Assembly: GCA_024734495.1 (NCBI GenBank)
Contig: JALMQS010000030.1
Coordinates: 10,704,378 to 10,768,377 of the forward strand
Length of the DNA: 64,000 bases
Origin: Forficula auricularia
Lineage: Eukaryota > Arthropoda > Insecta > Dermaptera > Forficulidae
Direction: 5' to 3'
Shown: in pieces, positions 11,344-22,424 of the stretch
Layout of the letters: each line of letters begins with the position of its first letter
How positions within the stretch are numbered: the stretch's first letter is position 1
The notes under the pieces: model-generated
What the model was told of the DNA's origin: nothing
Seen by the model: the letters and a program-made list of their open reading frames with translations, nothing else
Database searches by the model: none
Made by a program: the position numbers and the translations under genes

Positions 11344-11386
11344 TTTATCAATAACAAACATTTTGTGTAATTTTGTTCGTTATTTC

Positions 11387-11878
11387 CAGGGAGATAGGGA
11401 GTGCCTGTAAGCTTAGAACTTAGGCGAGGAAATTGTCTCCTGAAGCGGGGAAGAAGAAGCTCGACCGCCATCTTGCATAGTTCAAAACATTGCCAAACAT
11501 AACGTTATCAAATGAGAAATACATGTTTAACAAAGAGCTAATACTCTCATATAAGCACGTTTTTCTTTAATATAAAATACAGAATCTGTTCCTATGACTA
11601 TTTTGTGTATATTCATCTTATTTTAATGTGAAATAATTTATAATTAATTTCAATTTTCTCTAGATATCTGTAAAAATCAAAAAACTATAATTTAAAATAG
11701 TTTTTTTATTTAGGTGACCTTATAATATTGAAAATCGAAGGTAAAATGATATATATTTTAGTATAGGACCATATGGAAATCTCAATGTTTTGAAAGATCC
11801 AAGATGGCGGACTGTGAGTCAGCGATGACGTAGGCAGGCGACACTTTTCTTAGAATATGCTCTCTCCCTATCTCCCTG
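11387..11878. mobile_element. hAT MITE 2 with perfect 8-bp target duplication
   Basis: Termini CAGGGAGATAGGGAG and CTCCCTATCTCCCTG, flanked by GTTATTTC at 11379-11386 and 11879-11886. 492 bp, no transposase. Subterminal CGCCATCTTG and CCAAGATGGCG form an extra inverted pair. Only 43 bp separate it from hAT MITE 1. Confidence 0.9.
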
Positions 11879-12145
11879 GTTATTTCCGATCTTGTATATT
11901 GAGAGTTCTTAAAAATGGATTAATCTAACATTTCTCGAATCATCTTTATTTATTCCTTTTTTGTTCCTCAGCGAAACAATTTTTATTTTACTAAAACTTG
12001 TCTGAACTTGTCTTTGACATACTTGAACTGGAAAATATATCAGGCAGGGAGTTCAAACCTTCTATCCGCGCCCATTACGGAAAAATCATTCATTTTATTG
12101 CCACTTGAAACTATGCAACAATTTTATTTCATTTCGAGAACCAAT

Positions 12146-12850
12146 ATAGGGTGCATTCCACGCCAAATCAGAGGGTTTAAAAATTTTAGTTTTCTTCATT
12201 TTTTGATATCTTATAGTACCCATCAAAAAATCTCCTGGTAAATTTTGAAATTTTTTTGATCACCGTTTTATGGTAAAAGGTATCGAATTTCGATTTTTCG
12301 CTCATAACTTCTACAAAAATGGTCCAAATTCAAAAGTTGTTGTTTTTTTTTGAAATTTTTATTTTTTTATATACTTTTTAGAAAAAAATACAAAAAAAAT
12401 TATTTATAGTGTTTTTATATTCGATTTTTTGAGTTTTAAAAATGTAATCTTATTTTTGAAACTGTATGTACTCTTGGATTTTTAAAATAAATAGTTTAAA
12501 ATAAAAAAATATCAAAAAATCGAAGAATACATCAGTTTCAAAAACAAGATTAAAATTTTCAAACTCAAAAATCTCGTATAAAAACAATTTATATAATTTT
12601 TTAGTATTTTTTTCAAAAAGAATGTAAAAAAATAAAAATTTCAAAAAATAAAAAAAAATTTGAATTTTGACCATTTTTGAAGAAGTTATGAGCGAAAAAC
12701 CGAAATTCGACATCATTTGAACCGGTGATCAAAAAAATTTCAAAATTTGCCAGGAAAAGTTTTTTGATGGGTACTAAAAAATGTCAAAAAATGAAGGAAA
12801 TCAAAAATTAAAATTTTTAAAATCGTCCTATCTGGCGTGGAATGCCCATA
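12146..12850. mobile_element. Foldback element, family G, full copy
   Basis: Arms of about 270 bp. Left end GGGTGCATTCCACGCCA, right end TGGCGTGGAATGCCC. Subterminal words TAGTACCCATCAAAAAA, TTTTTTGATCACCG and GCTCATAACTTCT occur inverted on the other side. The centre is AT-rich filler without an ORF. Confidence 0.85.
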
Positions 12851-12969
12851 TCTACTTTTCAAAGGAAAACATGTTTTTTTTATAGAAATATTTGAAATAA
12901 CGGATAATAATTTGAAAATTGAAAGATCCTCCTGAAATTTTGCAGACGAATAATAATAATATTAATAAG

Positions 12970-13065
12970 AAGGGTCGGTAGCACAATCGGTTAAATCACC
13001 AACTTTTCTAATCCGATTAGGAGAACATCAACCTAGACTTCATCAGTTCGATCCCAGCAAGAAGC
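12970..13065 (+). repeat. tRNA-like (SINE-type) sequence
   Basis: GTAGCACAATCGGTTAA fits a Pol III A box and GTTCGATCCCAGC a B box, about 60 bp apart. The cloverleaf is not clean, so a tRNA-derived SINE head or tRNA relic is likelier than a functional tRNA. It lies just upstream of an RTE-type fragment. Confidence 0.5.
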
Positions 13066-13089
13066 AAAGTGAATTTATTTGAAAATAAT

Positions 13090-13535
13090 AAAAAACCGGC
13101 CCCTCGGCTCGAGAAACTGACAATCTCTGGTTCTACAAAACCTCGCGCATGCGCAGGACAAAATTTCGTAAGAAGCAACCATGAATCGTGAGAGGCAAAA
13201 CAAGATTACCCCAGGTGGTAACCAATCCACCCACCCTCGAGTGGCAACCGGGCATTCAGATTCTGGGGGACCCAGACCATCACGAAATCAAGGAAGAAAC
13301 AATGGAAGAATAACACCAAAAATCCATACATACCTGGGCACCTTTAACATCAGCACACTCATCCGGCCGGATATTAATAAATTGAAGAAATTATTTAACA
13401 CAGGAATTGGTAAAAAAAAATCAATGTCTTATAAATTCGTTCATTTTTATAAATTATTAATAGGTACGTATAATAAAATTGGAACAAATTTTAGTTCTTC
13501 GATAAAATCCAACCCAAGAAGAAGAAAAAGAAGTG
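13090..13535 (+). pseudogene. RTE-clade retrotransposon, 5' coding fragment
   Basis: An ORF from 13181 encodes about 65 recognisable residues: MNRERQNK.. then THPRVATG, and HTYLGTFNISTLIRP. The last resembles the HLGTFNIRTL start of RTE-type endonuclease domains. Homology ends near 13385. The TCCAACCCAAGAAGAAG text at 13508-13530 resembles an element 3' tail, so this may be an internally deleted copy. Catalytic endonuclease residues are absent. Confidence 0.5.
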
Positions 13536-14074
13536 TGGCTGGTCCATTGAGAGTCCTCCGCTCCATTGGTTTCTTATTCGATTATCGAACTTGCTTCATG
13601 GCATTCTGCGCCCGCGAATTTAATTAATAACCGAAATAATAATGGATTTCATTTCCCTCCTGAGAGCCTCATTCATTCATTCTTTCATTCATTTATTCAT
13701 TTTAAAATACACCCTTTATTCTATGATTTTTCATCTCTTCCTCCTATTGATGATATAATAAATAATATTCATACTTGTTCTTTTGTTTTAAGTTTTATCA
13801 TGAAATACGAAACGAAATTATAATATAATATACAATATTTTGTATAGAAATAGGGTTTTTGTTCTTTATTATTAATAATAATAATTGAAAGAAGTTTTAT
13901 TTATGACAATGGATGAGAAGACAGGAAAGCTTATTTTCAATCTTACTTTCTCTATATACCATATATCTATTTCCAAGTAATTTTTAATTAAAGTTTTTGA
14001 CGTTTTGAATAACGTACGTGAGTTGAGGATATCATGAAAACTTATGGACAAAAGTATAGATAAAAAGAAATCTT

Positions 14075-14610
14075 TTTAAAGTTTCGATTATTATTGGAAA
14101 CCATTCCTGAAGACATGAATAAATCGTCTTACAATCTAAAATGGTCATCGATTTTCATATAATACTTGAAAATTAACCATTTTGCATTCTATTCTTAACG
14201 TTTCGATTATAATCATTTTTTGGCTTTCTCGGCATTAACCATTATCCATTTGCTATACTATATTTTAATTAATTTTTTTTAATTATGTAGGGATCAGATT
14301 GAAGTTTGATTGCAGCGAGTCGGGCTTGGACACGAGTTAACTTGATTATAAAGCATGTTCGTTATCCACTCGACCAACCTGACCCCCAGCGTTTCAATTA
14401 TTATTGGTAAGCATTCCTGAAAACATGAAGGAATCGTCTTAAAATCTAAAATCATCGATTCTCATTTAATATTTGAGATTTAACCATTTTGCATTATATT
14501 TTTAACGTTTCGATTATTATTGGTAATCATTGCTGAAGACATTGAGAAATCGTCTTAAAATCAAAAATAGCCATCGATTTTCATCTAAAACTTAAAGTAA
14601 AGAAAATTTA
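14075..14610 (+). repeat. Dispersed units of the 120-bp satellite-like repeat
   Basis: Three units with GTTTCGATTATTATTGG, ..CCTGAAGACATG and AATCGTCTTA at about 14085, 14390 and 14505. They match the array at 59.3-60.5 kb. The second is preceded by a tRNA-like insertion. Confidence 0.7.
14285..14392 (-). repeat. tRNA-like SINE insertion
   Basis: On the minus strand GGTTGGTCGAGTGGATAACG is a strong Pol III A box in a tRNA-Ser/Leu-like setting. The B-box region (AGCCCGACTC) is degenerate. It is embedded between satellite units. Confidence 0.45.
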
Positions 14611-14624
14611 AAGAATTTTAGGTA

Positions 14625-14805
14625 GGTTTCACAAAAATAAAAGACAAGATGCTTATTAGCATGACTCTCTATATATAGTTTTCTCTTTGAAGTCCTGAAG
14701 ATAGGCTCGTATCCCGAAATACCATATATATATATAGAGGTCTTGCTAATAAGCATCTTGTCATTAATTTTGTGAAAGCTACCTAGAATTCTATAATTTT
14801 TAAAT
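14625..14805. mobile_element. Family C-related palindrome around a hammerhead-like core
   Basis: Arms share ACAAGATGCTTATTAGCA and its inverted copy GCTAATAAGCATCTTGT, and GTAGGTTTCACAAAA versus TTTTGTGAAAGCTACCTA. These ends resemble those of the 49.4 kb element. A ribozyme-like core sits in the centre. Confidence 0.75.
14705..14745 (+). ncRNA. Weakened hammerhead ribozyme, family C
   Basis: Plus strand CTGAAGA, a poor two- to three-pair stem II, then CGAAATACC. Both core strands match the consensus, but stem II and the UH site are unclear, so activity is doubtful. Confidence 0.45.
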
Positions 14806-14829
14806 TTTTAAAATTTTCTTTACTTATAC

Positions 14830-15450
14830 TATATAATGTTTGTCTAGATTAATTTGTAACAACGCTTAGAGAAATTTCTCTAAAAAAATTACCCTCTTGC
14901 CTAGAATCGAACCGACGAACTCTTGAACTAGGGGAATCATCTCTAACCACTAGACCAATATCACATTAATATTTATGTCTTGATTTCGTTTTACTAAAAC
15001 TATATATTTTTGATTTAGACTTTGTGTCTAGATAATATTGTATTCATTTGAACTCGAATGAAAATGAAAAAACACAAATAGATTTTAAATTTAGAAACAT
15101 TAAATATATATTAATTAACGATGCAAATTTGAAAACTCGGATTTTAAACTGATGGCTCCAATCGATTTTCATTAACCAGGCAAATTTGAAATATATATAT
15201 TCGAATTTTGAAATGAAAGACTCCAATTCATTTTAAATTAAGAAACATTAAATATATTGATAATGTTGCTTCCCCTCCCCCCTCTCGCCACTCCAAAAAT
15301 TAAAGATGCGAAACTTTTAAGAGACGATGTATTTTCGGTAGTTTACGGGTATACATTTGGAGTGTGGTTTTTTAAGAGGAATAAAATTTTTGGGACCGAG
15401 ACGCTGCCTGCTAGGGCACCATCAGCACGCCCTCGAAGACTCGTTAAAAT
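14830..15450 (+). mobile_element. Composite repeat family L, copy 1
   Basis: Contains an inverted tRNA-like segment (14885-14965, with CCTAGAATCGAACC and ACCACTAGACCAATA), then AAATTTGAAATATATATA, AGACTCCAATTCATTTTA, a C-rich tract, and the 3' part GGAGTGTGGTTTTTTAAG to CACGCCCTCGAAGACTCG. Copies 2 and 3 lie at 18.49-19.09 kb (inverted) and 24.04-24.87 kb. The end is more degenerate here than in copy 3. Confidence 0.65.
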
Positions 15451-15524
15451 ATGTTTCACCAAGAACCTACACCATTCTCCCTTAACAAAATTAATACTTA
15501 AATAATAACCAAGCTACAGAGCAT

Positions 15525-15580
15525 TTTTGACGTTTCGATTATTATTGGTAACCATTGCTGTGAAGACATGGAAGAATCGA
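15525..15580 (+). repeat. Single unit of the 120-bp repeat
   Basis: GACGTTTCGATTATTATTGG then GTGAAGACATGGAAGAATCG, as in the 59.3 kb array. Confidence 0.65.
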
Positions 15581-15704
15581 TAAAATACCAGATCTAACTT
15601 TTGGAAAAAAAATATTTTGATAGGGTTTTCAATGAAACTAATTATTATTATTAACAGGTGGTTGAATAAAAATGAATCATGTGGTTGATTAAATAGCAAA
15701 CAAA

Positions 15705-15745
15705 CAAATTATCGAGGGAAGATCGGTCCTCCACAGGTACTATAC
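15705..15745 (+). mobile_element. Element 3' end with CAGGTACTAT
   Basis: GAAGATCGGTCCTCCACAGG then TACTAT. Same terminal family as 6.1 kb. The preceding text GGTGGTTGAATAAAAATG and ATCATGTGGTTGA matches 42.29 kb. Confidence 0.45.
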
Positions 15746-16276
15746 CGTATACTTATACTATAACTGCTCTGAAATTTGACACATATATATGCTTGTATGA
15801 ATAAATTATATACCTACCCTCTGTCTCAAGTTACAACTTTTTGACTAGAAACTGTTCACTGACGTAAAATTGTCAAATCATATACATTTTTTGATAACGT
15901 TAATTACTATAGTCTTGAAAAAGTTTTCACTTTATCCACTAATTTAAAAGAAAAAAAAATCAGGTTTTTATAAAAATAACTAAGTATTTATTAATACAAT
16001 TAGGTACACTTTGGCCCGTTCCGCAGGGCACATATTTGTTAATTTCTTTGGAAATTCTTTAGACCATTTAGATAAACGACTTAGGCATTTGAGAAGCAGA
16101 TTTAGGCGTTTTTGTATGAAAATCATAATTTTACCAAATAACAATATTATTTAATTAGATAGTAGTGGCCCTACAATATTATTTGGCACTAATATTTTTA
16201 AAGTACCCTATAGATATCCCACAAATTCATATAATATCTATTTTATTTGTTCTAATTTGAAATTAGGGATATCGTC

Positions 16277-16514
16277 GGGTTACTGCCAAAACAAGCTAAC
16301 TCCATAATTTGAACTTTTGAGAAATTGTCGTTTGAAAATTTAAATTGAAATGAAAAATCGTCACAGCTTGAAAATGATTTAATGATTGAAAAAAATCAAA
16401 GTAAGTAAGTTGTCTGGTTTTTTGTCAGTATGTTTTTCAAACATTTTTTAATCTAATGGAGTACTTAACTCCGAATTGAGTAAAAGTGGAGTTAGCTTGT
16501 TTTGGCAGTAACCC
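16277..16514. mobile_element. MITE with GGGTTACTGCC termini
   Basis: Terminal inverted repeats of about 28 bp: GGGTTACTGCCAAAACAAG at the left and CTTGTTTTGGCAGTAACCC at the right. The flanks (ATATCG / CGATAT) also look inverted. 238 bp, no ORF. Confidence 0.8.
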
Positions 16515-16977
16515 AACGATATATTATATAAATTGTAGTATATTTGTATGTGGGTTTTAAAAAGATTAAATATGTAGAAAAAATTCAATTAGAGTTTTCT
16601 TATTAGAACTTGAAATAAAAATGGAAAAAAATTCTAAAGTTCCTTCTGGGACTAAAAGTTGACCTTTTAAGAATCACATCGCTAACTTGACCCTTAAAGA
16701 GTCTATGTTTCAAATTTCAAGTCAGTCCGTTAAGCCGTTTAACCTGGAGGTGGGTGAACATAGAGATATACAATCCCAAAACTATTCTATTGATAAAATT
16801 ATTAATGTAAAAAAATTTAAAATATTGTTTTTTATTTAAGATATTTACATGTACTTATATTTAATTTATTATCAATTAGAAGGGCTCGTGCCCTCTCCCT
16901 TTTGGAGTATATCTCAGTCATAAATATTTAATATGCTAGAAAATTAAATTAAATATAAAATAAATAGCTAATCTTAC

Positions 16978-17076
16978 CTTAAAGGATGCTGCGAATCTCG
17001 TCTGCGGCAGGCCATATGGTCACAGGGTATCTGGTCCGCCCACACACATCCACTCTCGCCTGTATTCGCAAATCAA
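16978..17076 (-). CDS. Candidate internal exon of a host gene
   Basis: A GC-rich 99-bp island between a good acceptor (TTTCTTTCTTTTCAG) and a consensus donor (AAG, GTAAGAT) on the minus strand. One frame reads ..ARVDVCGRTRYPVTIW then PAADEIRSIL and a stop just before the donor. Another, using a nearby acceptor after AATACAG, reads ESGCVWADQIPCDHMAC and stays open to the donor. I recognise neither product. The evidence is splice signals plus composition, without homology. Confidence 0.4.
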
Positions 17077-17654
17077 CTGAAAAGAAAGAAAATATTTTCT
17101 AAATAAATAAATTCCCGTTAGTTTTTCATTCTTATCATTATCGGCTGGTCAGAGTAGAAAATATTTATATTAAAAGTTTATTTATCATTTCTCATTTATT
17201 TATTTATTTTCTACACATTACACAGGGTGACTATACCAAACACAGGGTGTTTCAAAAAACATAATTATAATTTTTGTTTTTATTATTGAAGTGAAATTTC
17301 TTTAGCGACGTAAATGTTTTAATTTTTTTGTTACAATAAAGGGGAAATGACTCATTAGAGGGGAAATAAGAGACAAGCTCTGAATTTAAATTAATAATTT
17401 AAATTTTCTAATTTTTTAAAATTTTATTTGTCATGAACCATTAGTGGGTTTTAAAATTAAAGTTTCACTTCAACCGTGAGCTTATGTGGATGAGGCTCAT
17501 ACATTTTTTTTTTCATAAAATTTCGATTTCATTTGGATTTTAAAAAGTAAAATAAGTTTTAAAATAATGGTTTTGGAAATATTTTTTTTGAGGTGTTTCG
17601 GAATTTTTTGTTTACTAGATGTGAAGTAATTGTGTCACTTTAATGTGTTTCGAA

Positions 17655-17715
17655 AGGTGTAAATTTATAGACAATGTTTCGGTCTTTTTTGAACCTTCAT
17701 CAGCATTTGAGATAC
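17655..17715 (-). ncRNA. Hammerhead ribozyme, intact core
   Basis: Minus strand CUGATGA (17697-17703), extra A, four-pair stem II GGUU/GACC, GAAAC, AUU loop, GUC (ending 17670). Stem III is AC/GU; cleavage is predicted after GUC. Stem I pairs only partly next to the core. This copy is not in an obvious palindrome, and its flanks do not match families A-D. Confidence 0.75.
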
Positions 17716-18487
17716 AAAAAATCGACATTTGTGAATGCTTTAGTCTGAAGAATAATTCTGTGATGAAAAATTGTAATATACTTTAATTTTGATTAATTAA
17801 GCTGATGTTTACCATAAAGTGTGCAAAAGCAAAAAAGGGCCCCTTCAAAGAAGTCTCGCAAAGTAAATTCTTAAAATTATTAAATTTACCTTGGCTAATT
17901 TATTTTCGTGATACATTGAAGGTATTGTTATAATAGCTTTTAACGGAAAGACACAGTGGACTGAAAGGCTTGTAATGTACCTAAGTTATAAGTACGGCTT
18001 CAACTTTATGAATTTGAACTTTCGTAGTTGTTTGTTGTATCTTAACTATAAAATCGACAAAGAACAAAGAAAAGGCTTATAAAAAACCACCCAACTTGAA
18101 AAATGATAACCAGTTGAAAAAACATACTTGGCACAATGCCCCGAACCAATACACCAGATGAAAAAATTACGTTTGGATTTATTTATATTTGGAACCTCTT
18201 AAATTAGGTGAGAAAATATTATTTTTATAAAAATATGGTATAGCCAAGCTAATCCAACTATTATTTCATAAATTCTACTAAAGTATCGGCGCTAAGTCAC
18301 AACAAGATTCATTGGCATTCTACTCTAAATTTTATTGTAAAATAACTTTTTTTATTAATTATTTTACAAATTTTTAGTCTTGATTGTATTTTTTATTATT
18401 ATTAAATCTTTAAGACTTTTTTGACTGTAGAAATGACAGTGTGAAATAAAATTAGCAACCAATAATTTGGCATCTTTACTCGGTTCT

Positions 18488-19085
18488 TTTTACACGAGCT
18501 TTTCGTGCGTGCCTTCGGCACGCCCTCGAAGCTCGGCTTTCCGGACTGGTGCCCTGGCGGGCAGCGTCTCGGTCCAAAAAATTTTATTTCTCTTAAAAAA
18601 CCACACTCCAAATGTATACCGGTAAACTACCGAAAATACATCGTCTCTTAAAAGTTTCGCCTCTTTAACTTTTGAATGGCGAGAGGGGGGGGAGGAATAA
18701 TGATCAATATATTTAATGTTTCTTAATTTAAAATGAATTGGAGTCTTTCATTTCAAAATTCGAGTCCAAATTAGAATTATATTTCAAATTTGCCTGGTTA
18801 ATGAAAATCGATTGGAGCCATCAGTTTAAAATACGCGCTGACAATTATATTTCAAATTTGCCTCGTTAATTAATATATACACAAAGTCCAAATCAAAAAT
18901 ATATAGTTTTAGTAACAGAAATCATGGTATAAATATTAATATTAGATTGGTCTAGTGGTTAAAGCTAATGACCTTAGTTCAAGAGTTCGTACGTTCGATT
19001 CTAGGCAAGAGGGAAATTTTTTTAGAGAAATTTCTCTTAGCGTTGTTACAAATTAATCTAGACAAATATATATAGTATTAGTAAA
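18488..19085 (-). mobile_element. Composite repeat family L, copy 2
   Basis: Inverted copy. From the right: CTAGATTAATTTGTAAC, the tRNA-like segment at 18945-19015 (A box TGGTCTAGTGGTTAAAG, B box CGTTCGATTCTAGG), then AGACTCCAATTCATTTTA and the 3' part ending GGGCGTGCCGAAGGCACG-like. That last piece forms a GTGCC/GGCAC hairpin followed by GAAAAGCTCGT. The hairpin near a terminus suggests a Helitron/Helentron-type 3' end carrying a tRNA-derived segment. Confidence 0.65.
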
Positions 19086-19254
19086 AATAGATCTTTACTG
19101 TAATACATACAGTCTATGATAAAAAAATCTATCTCTAGAAAATGATTCAACAATCATTTGATTAAAATTTTGATTTTGATTTCGAGAAAAATGTATACAT
19201 CATATATTATTAAATGATCAATATATGTATATGTTGCAGTAAAAACCCGTTTTT

Positions 19255-19625
19255 TACTAAGAACGGGTTCTTACTAGTTAAAACGCGTTTCACTGAATAC
19301 CTTTGTGTCAACTAAAATTTACTGATGCTGGTTGAGTTTGGTCCAAAGATCTAGAATCTTCATTTTTGACCCTCCGCCTCATTTTGGGTGTTTATTTTCA
19401 AAAAATTTTAAACGAAAATGTCAAAAATTACATCTTCATTATAGATGCAAAGTTCTAAATTGATATTTTCGTTTAAAAAATTTTGAAAATAAACACCCAA
19501 AATGACGCGGAAGGTCAAAAATGAAGATTCTAGACCTTTGGACCAAACTCATTCAACATCAGTAAATTCTAGTTGGCACAAAGGTATTCAGTAAAACGCG
19601 TTTTAACTAGTAAGAACCCGTTATA
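19255..19625. mobile_element. Foldback element with AACGGGTTCTTACTAG ends
   Basis: Arms of about 165 bp. Left GAACGGGTTCTTACTAG and AAAACGCGTTT; right CGCGTTTTAACTAGTAAG and AACCCGTT. Internal words TTTTGAAAATAAACACCCA and TTTGGTCCAAAG-like text are mirrored. The centre is CATCTTCATTATAGATG. No ORF. Confidence 0.85.
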
Positions 19626-19678
19626 TAGAAACAGTTTCTCGAAAACTCCTCTAACGATTTCGATGAAAATTACACCCT

Positions 19679-20917
19679 ACCCGTTTGGAAATAAATAGAT
19701 TTTCGAAATATGTTTTTTAAATATTTTTTGAAAATATAAAAAATTTATTGAAAAAATATAAAAAAATTTTGTTAAATTTATATAAAGCTTATACTAGAGC
19801 GACATAAAAATAATTATATTTTAAGAATATATAGAAAACATAAACTTTATATAAATTTAACACAAAAATTTTATATTTTTAATATATTTTTTTCAAGGAA
19901 ATATTTAAACTTCCACTCGAAACCTCCATCTATTCAGCCGAAGGCTTCGCCATTCTGAGGGCCGTTCAATATATTAGAAATGTTCATGATTATAACAAAT
20001 TTCTGGTCTGTACTGACTCGTTGGGGATTTTAAAGGCAATTAATGGTTTCCCCAAAAACAAAAACCCTTCCTATATTATTTTAGATATTATAGAGGAATT
20101 AAATAAACTCAGGGTTGATGGGAAAGAAATTGAAATTCTATGGATACCTAGTCACACTGGCATTACGGGAAATGAGGAGGTTGATAGGCTGGCCTGTCTA
20201 ACCGATGGTATTCCACACTCAATTGATCTAACGCCCAATGATATCCGTTCAATAATCAAGAAGAGAATTTACTGGTGTTGGCAGAATATGTGGTCGTCAT
20301 CAAGTATGGTAAAAGGTCGTCATTTCTTTAATGTATGTCCGAGAATCCCGGTTCGTCCGTGGTTTGAAAACTTCGATCTTCATCGAAAACTGAAAGTTCA
20401 CATTATACGACTTAGACTAGGACATGCAATAACACCTGCATACCTACACAAAATCGGCCAGAGAAATAATCCATACTGCTCTTGTGATTCCATTTCTATT
20501 GGCGATATTAACCACGTACTTCTGGGCTGTGTGACACACAGTCAAAAAATTGATCGTTTATACCTGAATATGAAAGGAAGAAATGATTTACCCACATGTG
20601 CAGAGATCCTATTAGCATCTCTAGACCAAGGAGGGCCAACTGCAGACTCCTTTATTAAACATTTAGTTTCCATTGGTTTCCAACTATAATCCAACGACTT
20701 TAGTTATTTGTTTTGTTAGTTTATTTTGTTTTAATTAGTTTTGTTTTATTTAGTTTTATTTTATTTGTTTATACACCTATTCGACGTGAATCTGTGACGA
20801 CTGGCTAAATGGGCATCAAGTTCCCGAGGCCAAGGGGTAGGAAAAAAAATATATATTTTCAAAAAATATATAAAAAACATATTTCGAAAATCTATTTATT
20901 TCCATACTAGTAGGGGG
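19679..20917. mobile_element. MITE family P, copy 2, split by a LINE insertion
   Basis: Left end CCCGTTTGGAAATAAATAG, right end ..CTATTTATTTCCATAC. The AT-rich interior matches 1911-2162 up to about 19890 and resumes after 20850. The middle is a retrotransposon fragment. Confidence 0.75.
19905..20850 (+). pseudogene. 5'-truncated LINE (I/R1-like) fragment: RNase H and C-terminal zinc knuckle
   Basis: The frame is open from about 19907 to 20689. Visible: YSAEGFAILRAV (RNase H Glu), FLVCTDSLGILK (Asp), WIPSHTGITGNEEVDRLA (last Asp), then LKVHIIRLRLGHAITPAYL and a C-x-C..H..C cluster (YCSCDS, INHVLLGC). The first RNase H Asp strand, reverse transcriptase and endonuclease are missing. A 3' UTR and A-run follow. 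Near-identical ATATATTTT..CAA text on both sides suggests a target duplication inside the MITE. An RNase H domain excludes Jockey and CR1 and fits I or related clades. Confidence 0.85.
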
Positions 20918-20924
20918 TTTTTGA

Positions 20925-21412
20925 GTCCACAAATTGATCTGTCACGGTCTTATCTTCGAATAACTTTAATTTGATTGTTTTTTTTTCGTAATAAAAATAA
21001 TCATTCACAGGTAAAGAGATGCTAAGTTTGGGGTTTTAAAAAGTTTCACAGACAATGAATTTGGCCGGAATATTTTCTCAAAGACTTTGGTGAGGTATTG
21101 TGTGCTGGATTTAACATATTTTGTTCTCCCTAAACGTTAGAACTATTAATAAACGTTTTATAATTGTTTTTATTAAGAAACTTATTCATTTAATAGAATA
21201 AAAAATAATCAAGAATTTATTTAAAAATATATTTTATGTACTATATATAATCATGTCTCAATTTTGTGAAAAAATAAACATATTTTGATAGATTTTTTAA
21301 TTAAACTAAATTATTAACAAATGGCTAAAAAAATTAATCATTTAGTTGAATCAAAACAAAAGAATTGGTTGTCCAAATAATCCCGAGCGAAGCTCCGTCT
21401 TCCAGGTACTAT
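20925..21412 (+). mobile_element. Helentron-like non-autonomous element
   Basis: Shares with 41.85-42.59 kb the words TGATCTGTCACGGTCT, CCCTAAACGTTAGAA, AATAAACGTTTTATAAT and the end GAGCGAAGCTCCGTC then CCAGGTACTATA (GAGC/GCTC hairpin). No ORF. Class is inferred only from the terminal hairpin. Confidence 0.5.
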
Positions 21413-21754
21413 ATATTATATAATGCTTTGACTTTGAGCATTCTATCTACAGTAATAGGGTTCCCGTTTTACTTACTTTTGAAATGAGCTTAATATTAAG
21501 TGTGCGCGCTTTTATTCTGAAATTTAATTGCAATTAGCGTCCGCCCTTCTCAAAAAAATCTACCTGATAAATCTTTTTAGCTTAAAGATTAGTAAGAGAT
21601 GAAAAAATATTTTTATTGAAAAAAACATATATATATTTCTTTGAATTTGAAGCTGTAGGGTAAATTCGTTTTTGTTATAATACATATTATACAGCTACAT
21701 ATCCAATCGGGTAATTGAACCCATGAAAAATAACAGATAAAATATTTCTTATTA

Positions 21755-21805
21755 AAAAGACTGATGATGAAGATCAAACCTTCAAAAACTATAGATATTC
21801 TGAAA
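21755..21805 (+). ncRNA. Decayed hammerhead ribozyme, family A
   Basis: CTGATGA at 21761-21767 is intact, but GAAAC has become AAAAAC and GUC has become GAU. Upstream GTAATTGAACCCATGAAAA and downstream TTCTGAAACAAATA match the other family A copies. Confidence 0.55.
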
Positions 21806-22228
21806 CAAATACATTTTATATAAGGCGTTCAGACCTAAAGTGGATCAAGTCCAAAATTGTTTATTGCGGATTAAAACCTGTTAATGGTGTATATTTTCAG
21901 AAACATAATACCTAAATTAAGTTCCTGCTATTGCTATTTTTTAACAGATGGCAGTAGTTATCTTTGGATCTGAAAAACTCTCATAAAATTTCATTGCCAA
22001 ACTGGATTAAGTCCGAAATCCCGATATATCAGCACATATGAATGAATCAAGTCCAGTATTATTATTTAAAATTAAATTGCCAGTTTAATTATTGTTTTTG
22101 AATTTTCAAATTATAACCCATATTTAAGTTAGTCTTCATAATACAAAAAGAAAAAAATAATTATCCTCTAAATCACTTTAGGATACATCTAGAGTAAATA
22201 AACTTTAATCTTGATTATCTTGAAACAA

Positions 22229-22336
22229 CCCTAGTAACACAATGTTTCAAACTATATAGTAATTATATAGTGCCTTTCGAGAATCAATATAGCCGCTATA
22301 TAGTTACTATATAGTTTGAAACATTGTGCTACTAGG
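22229..22336. repeat. Short near-perfect palindrome
   Basis: CTAGTAACACAATGTTTCAA and its inverted copy TTGAAACATTGTGCTACTAG enclose TATAGTAATTATATAG-type text. About 108 bp; it can form one long hairpin, typical of a tiny MITE. Confidence 0.8.
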
Positions 22337-22424
22337 AATCATTTATGGATTTGATTCACTTTAGCTCTGAGCCCCTCAAATATAAGTACATAATTATATT
22401 TCGTATATATATGGGACCTTTTGC

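Noticed and set aside
13040..13065. TTCATCAG on the plus strand beside the tRNA-like sequence
   Set aside because: The minus-strand CUGATGA is not followed by a stem and GAAA; the surrounding text is better explained as a Pol III B-box region.
18402..18611. Similar short ORFs in the three family L copies (FGPRRCPPGHQ)
   Set aside because: The similarity follows from DNA repeats; frames differ in length and end in the terminal hairpin, so no protein is supported.
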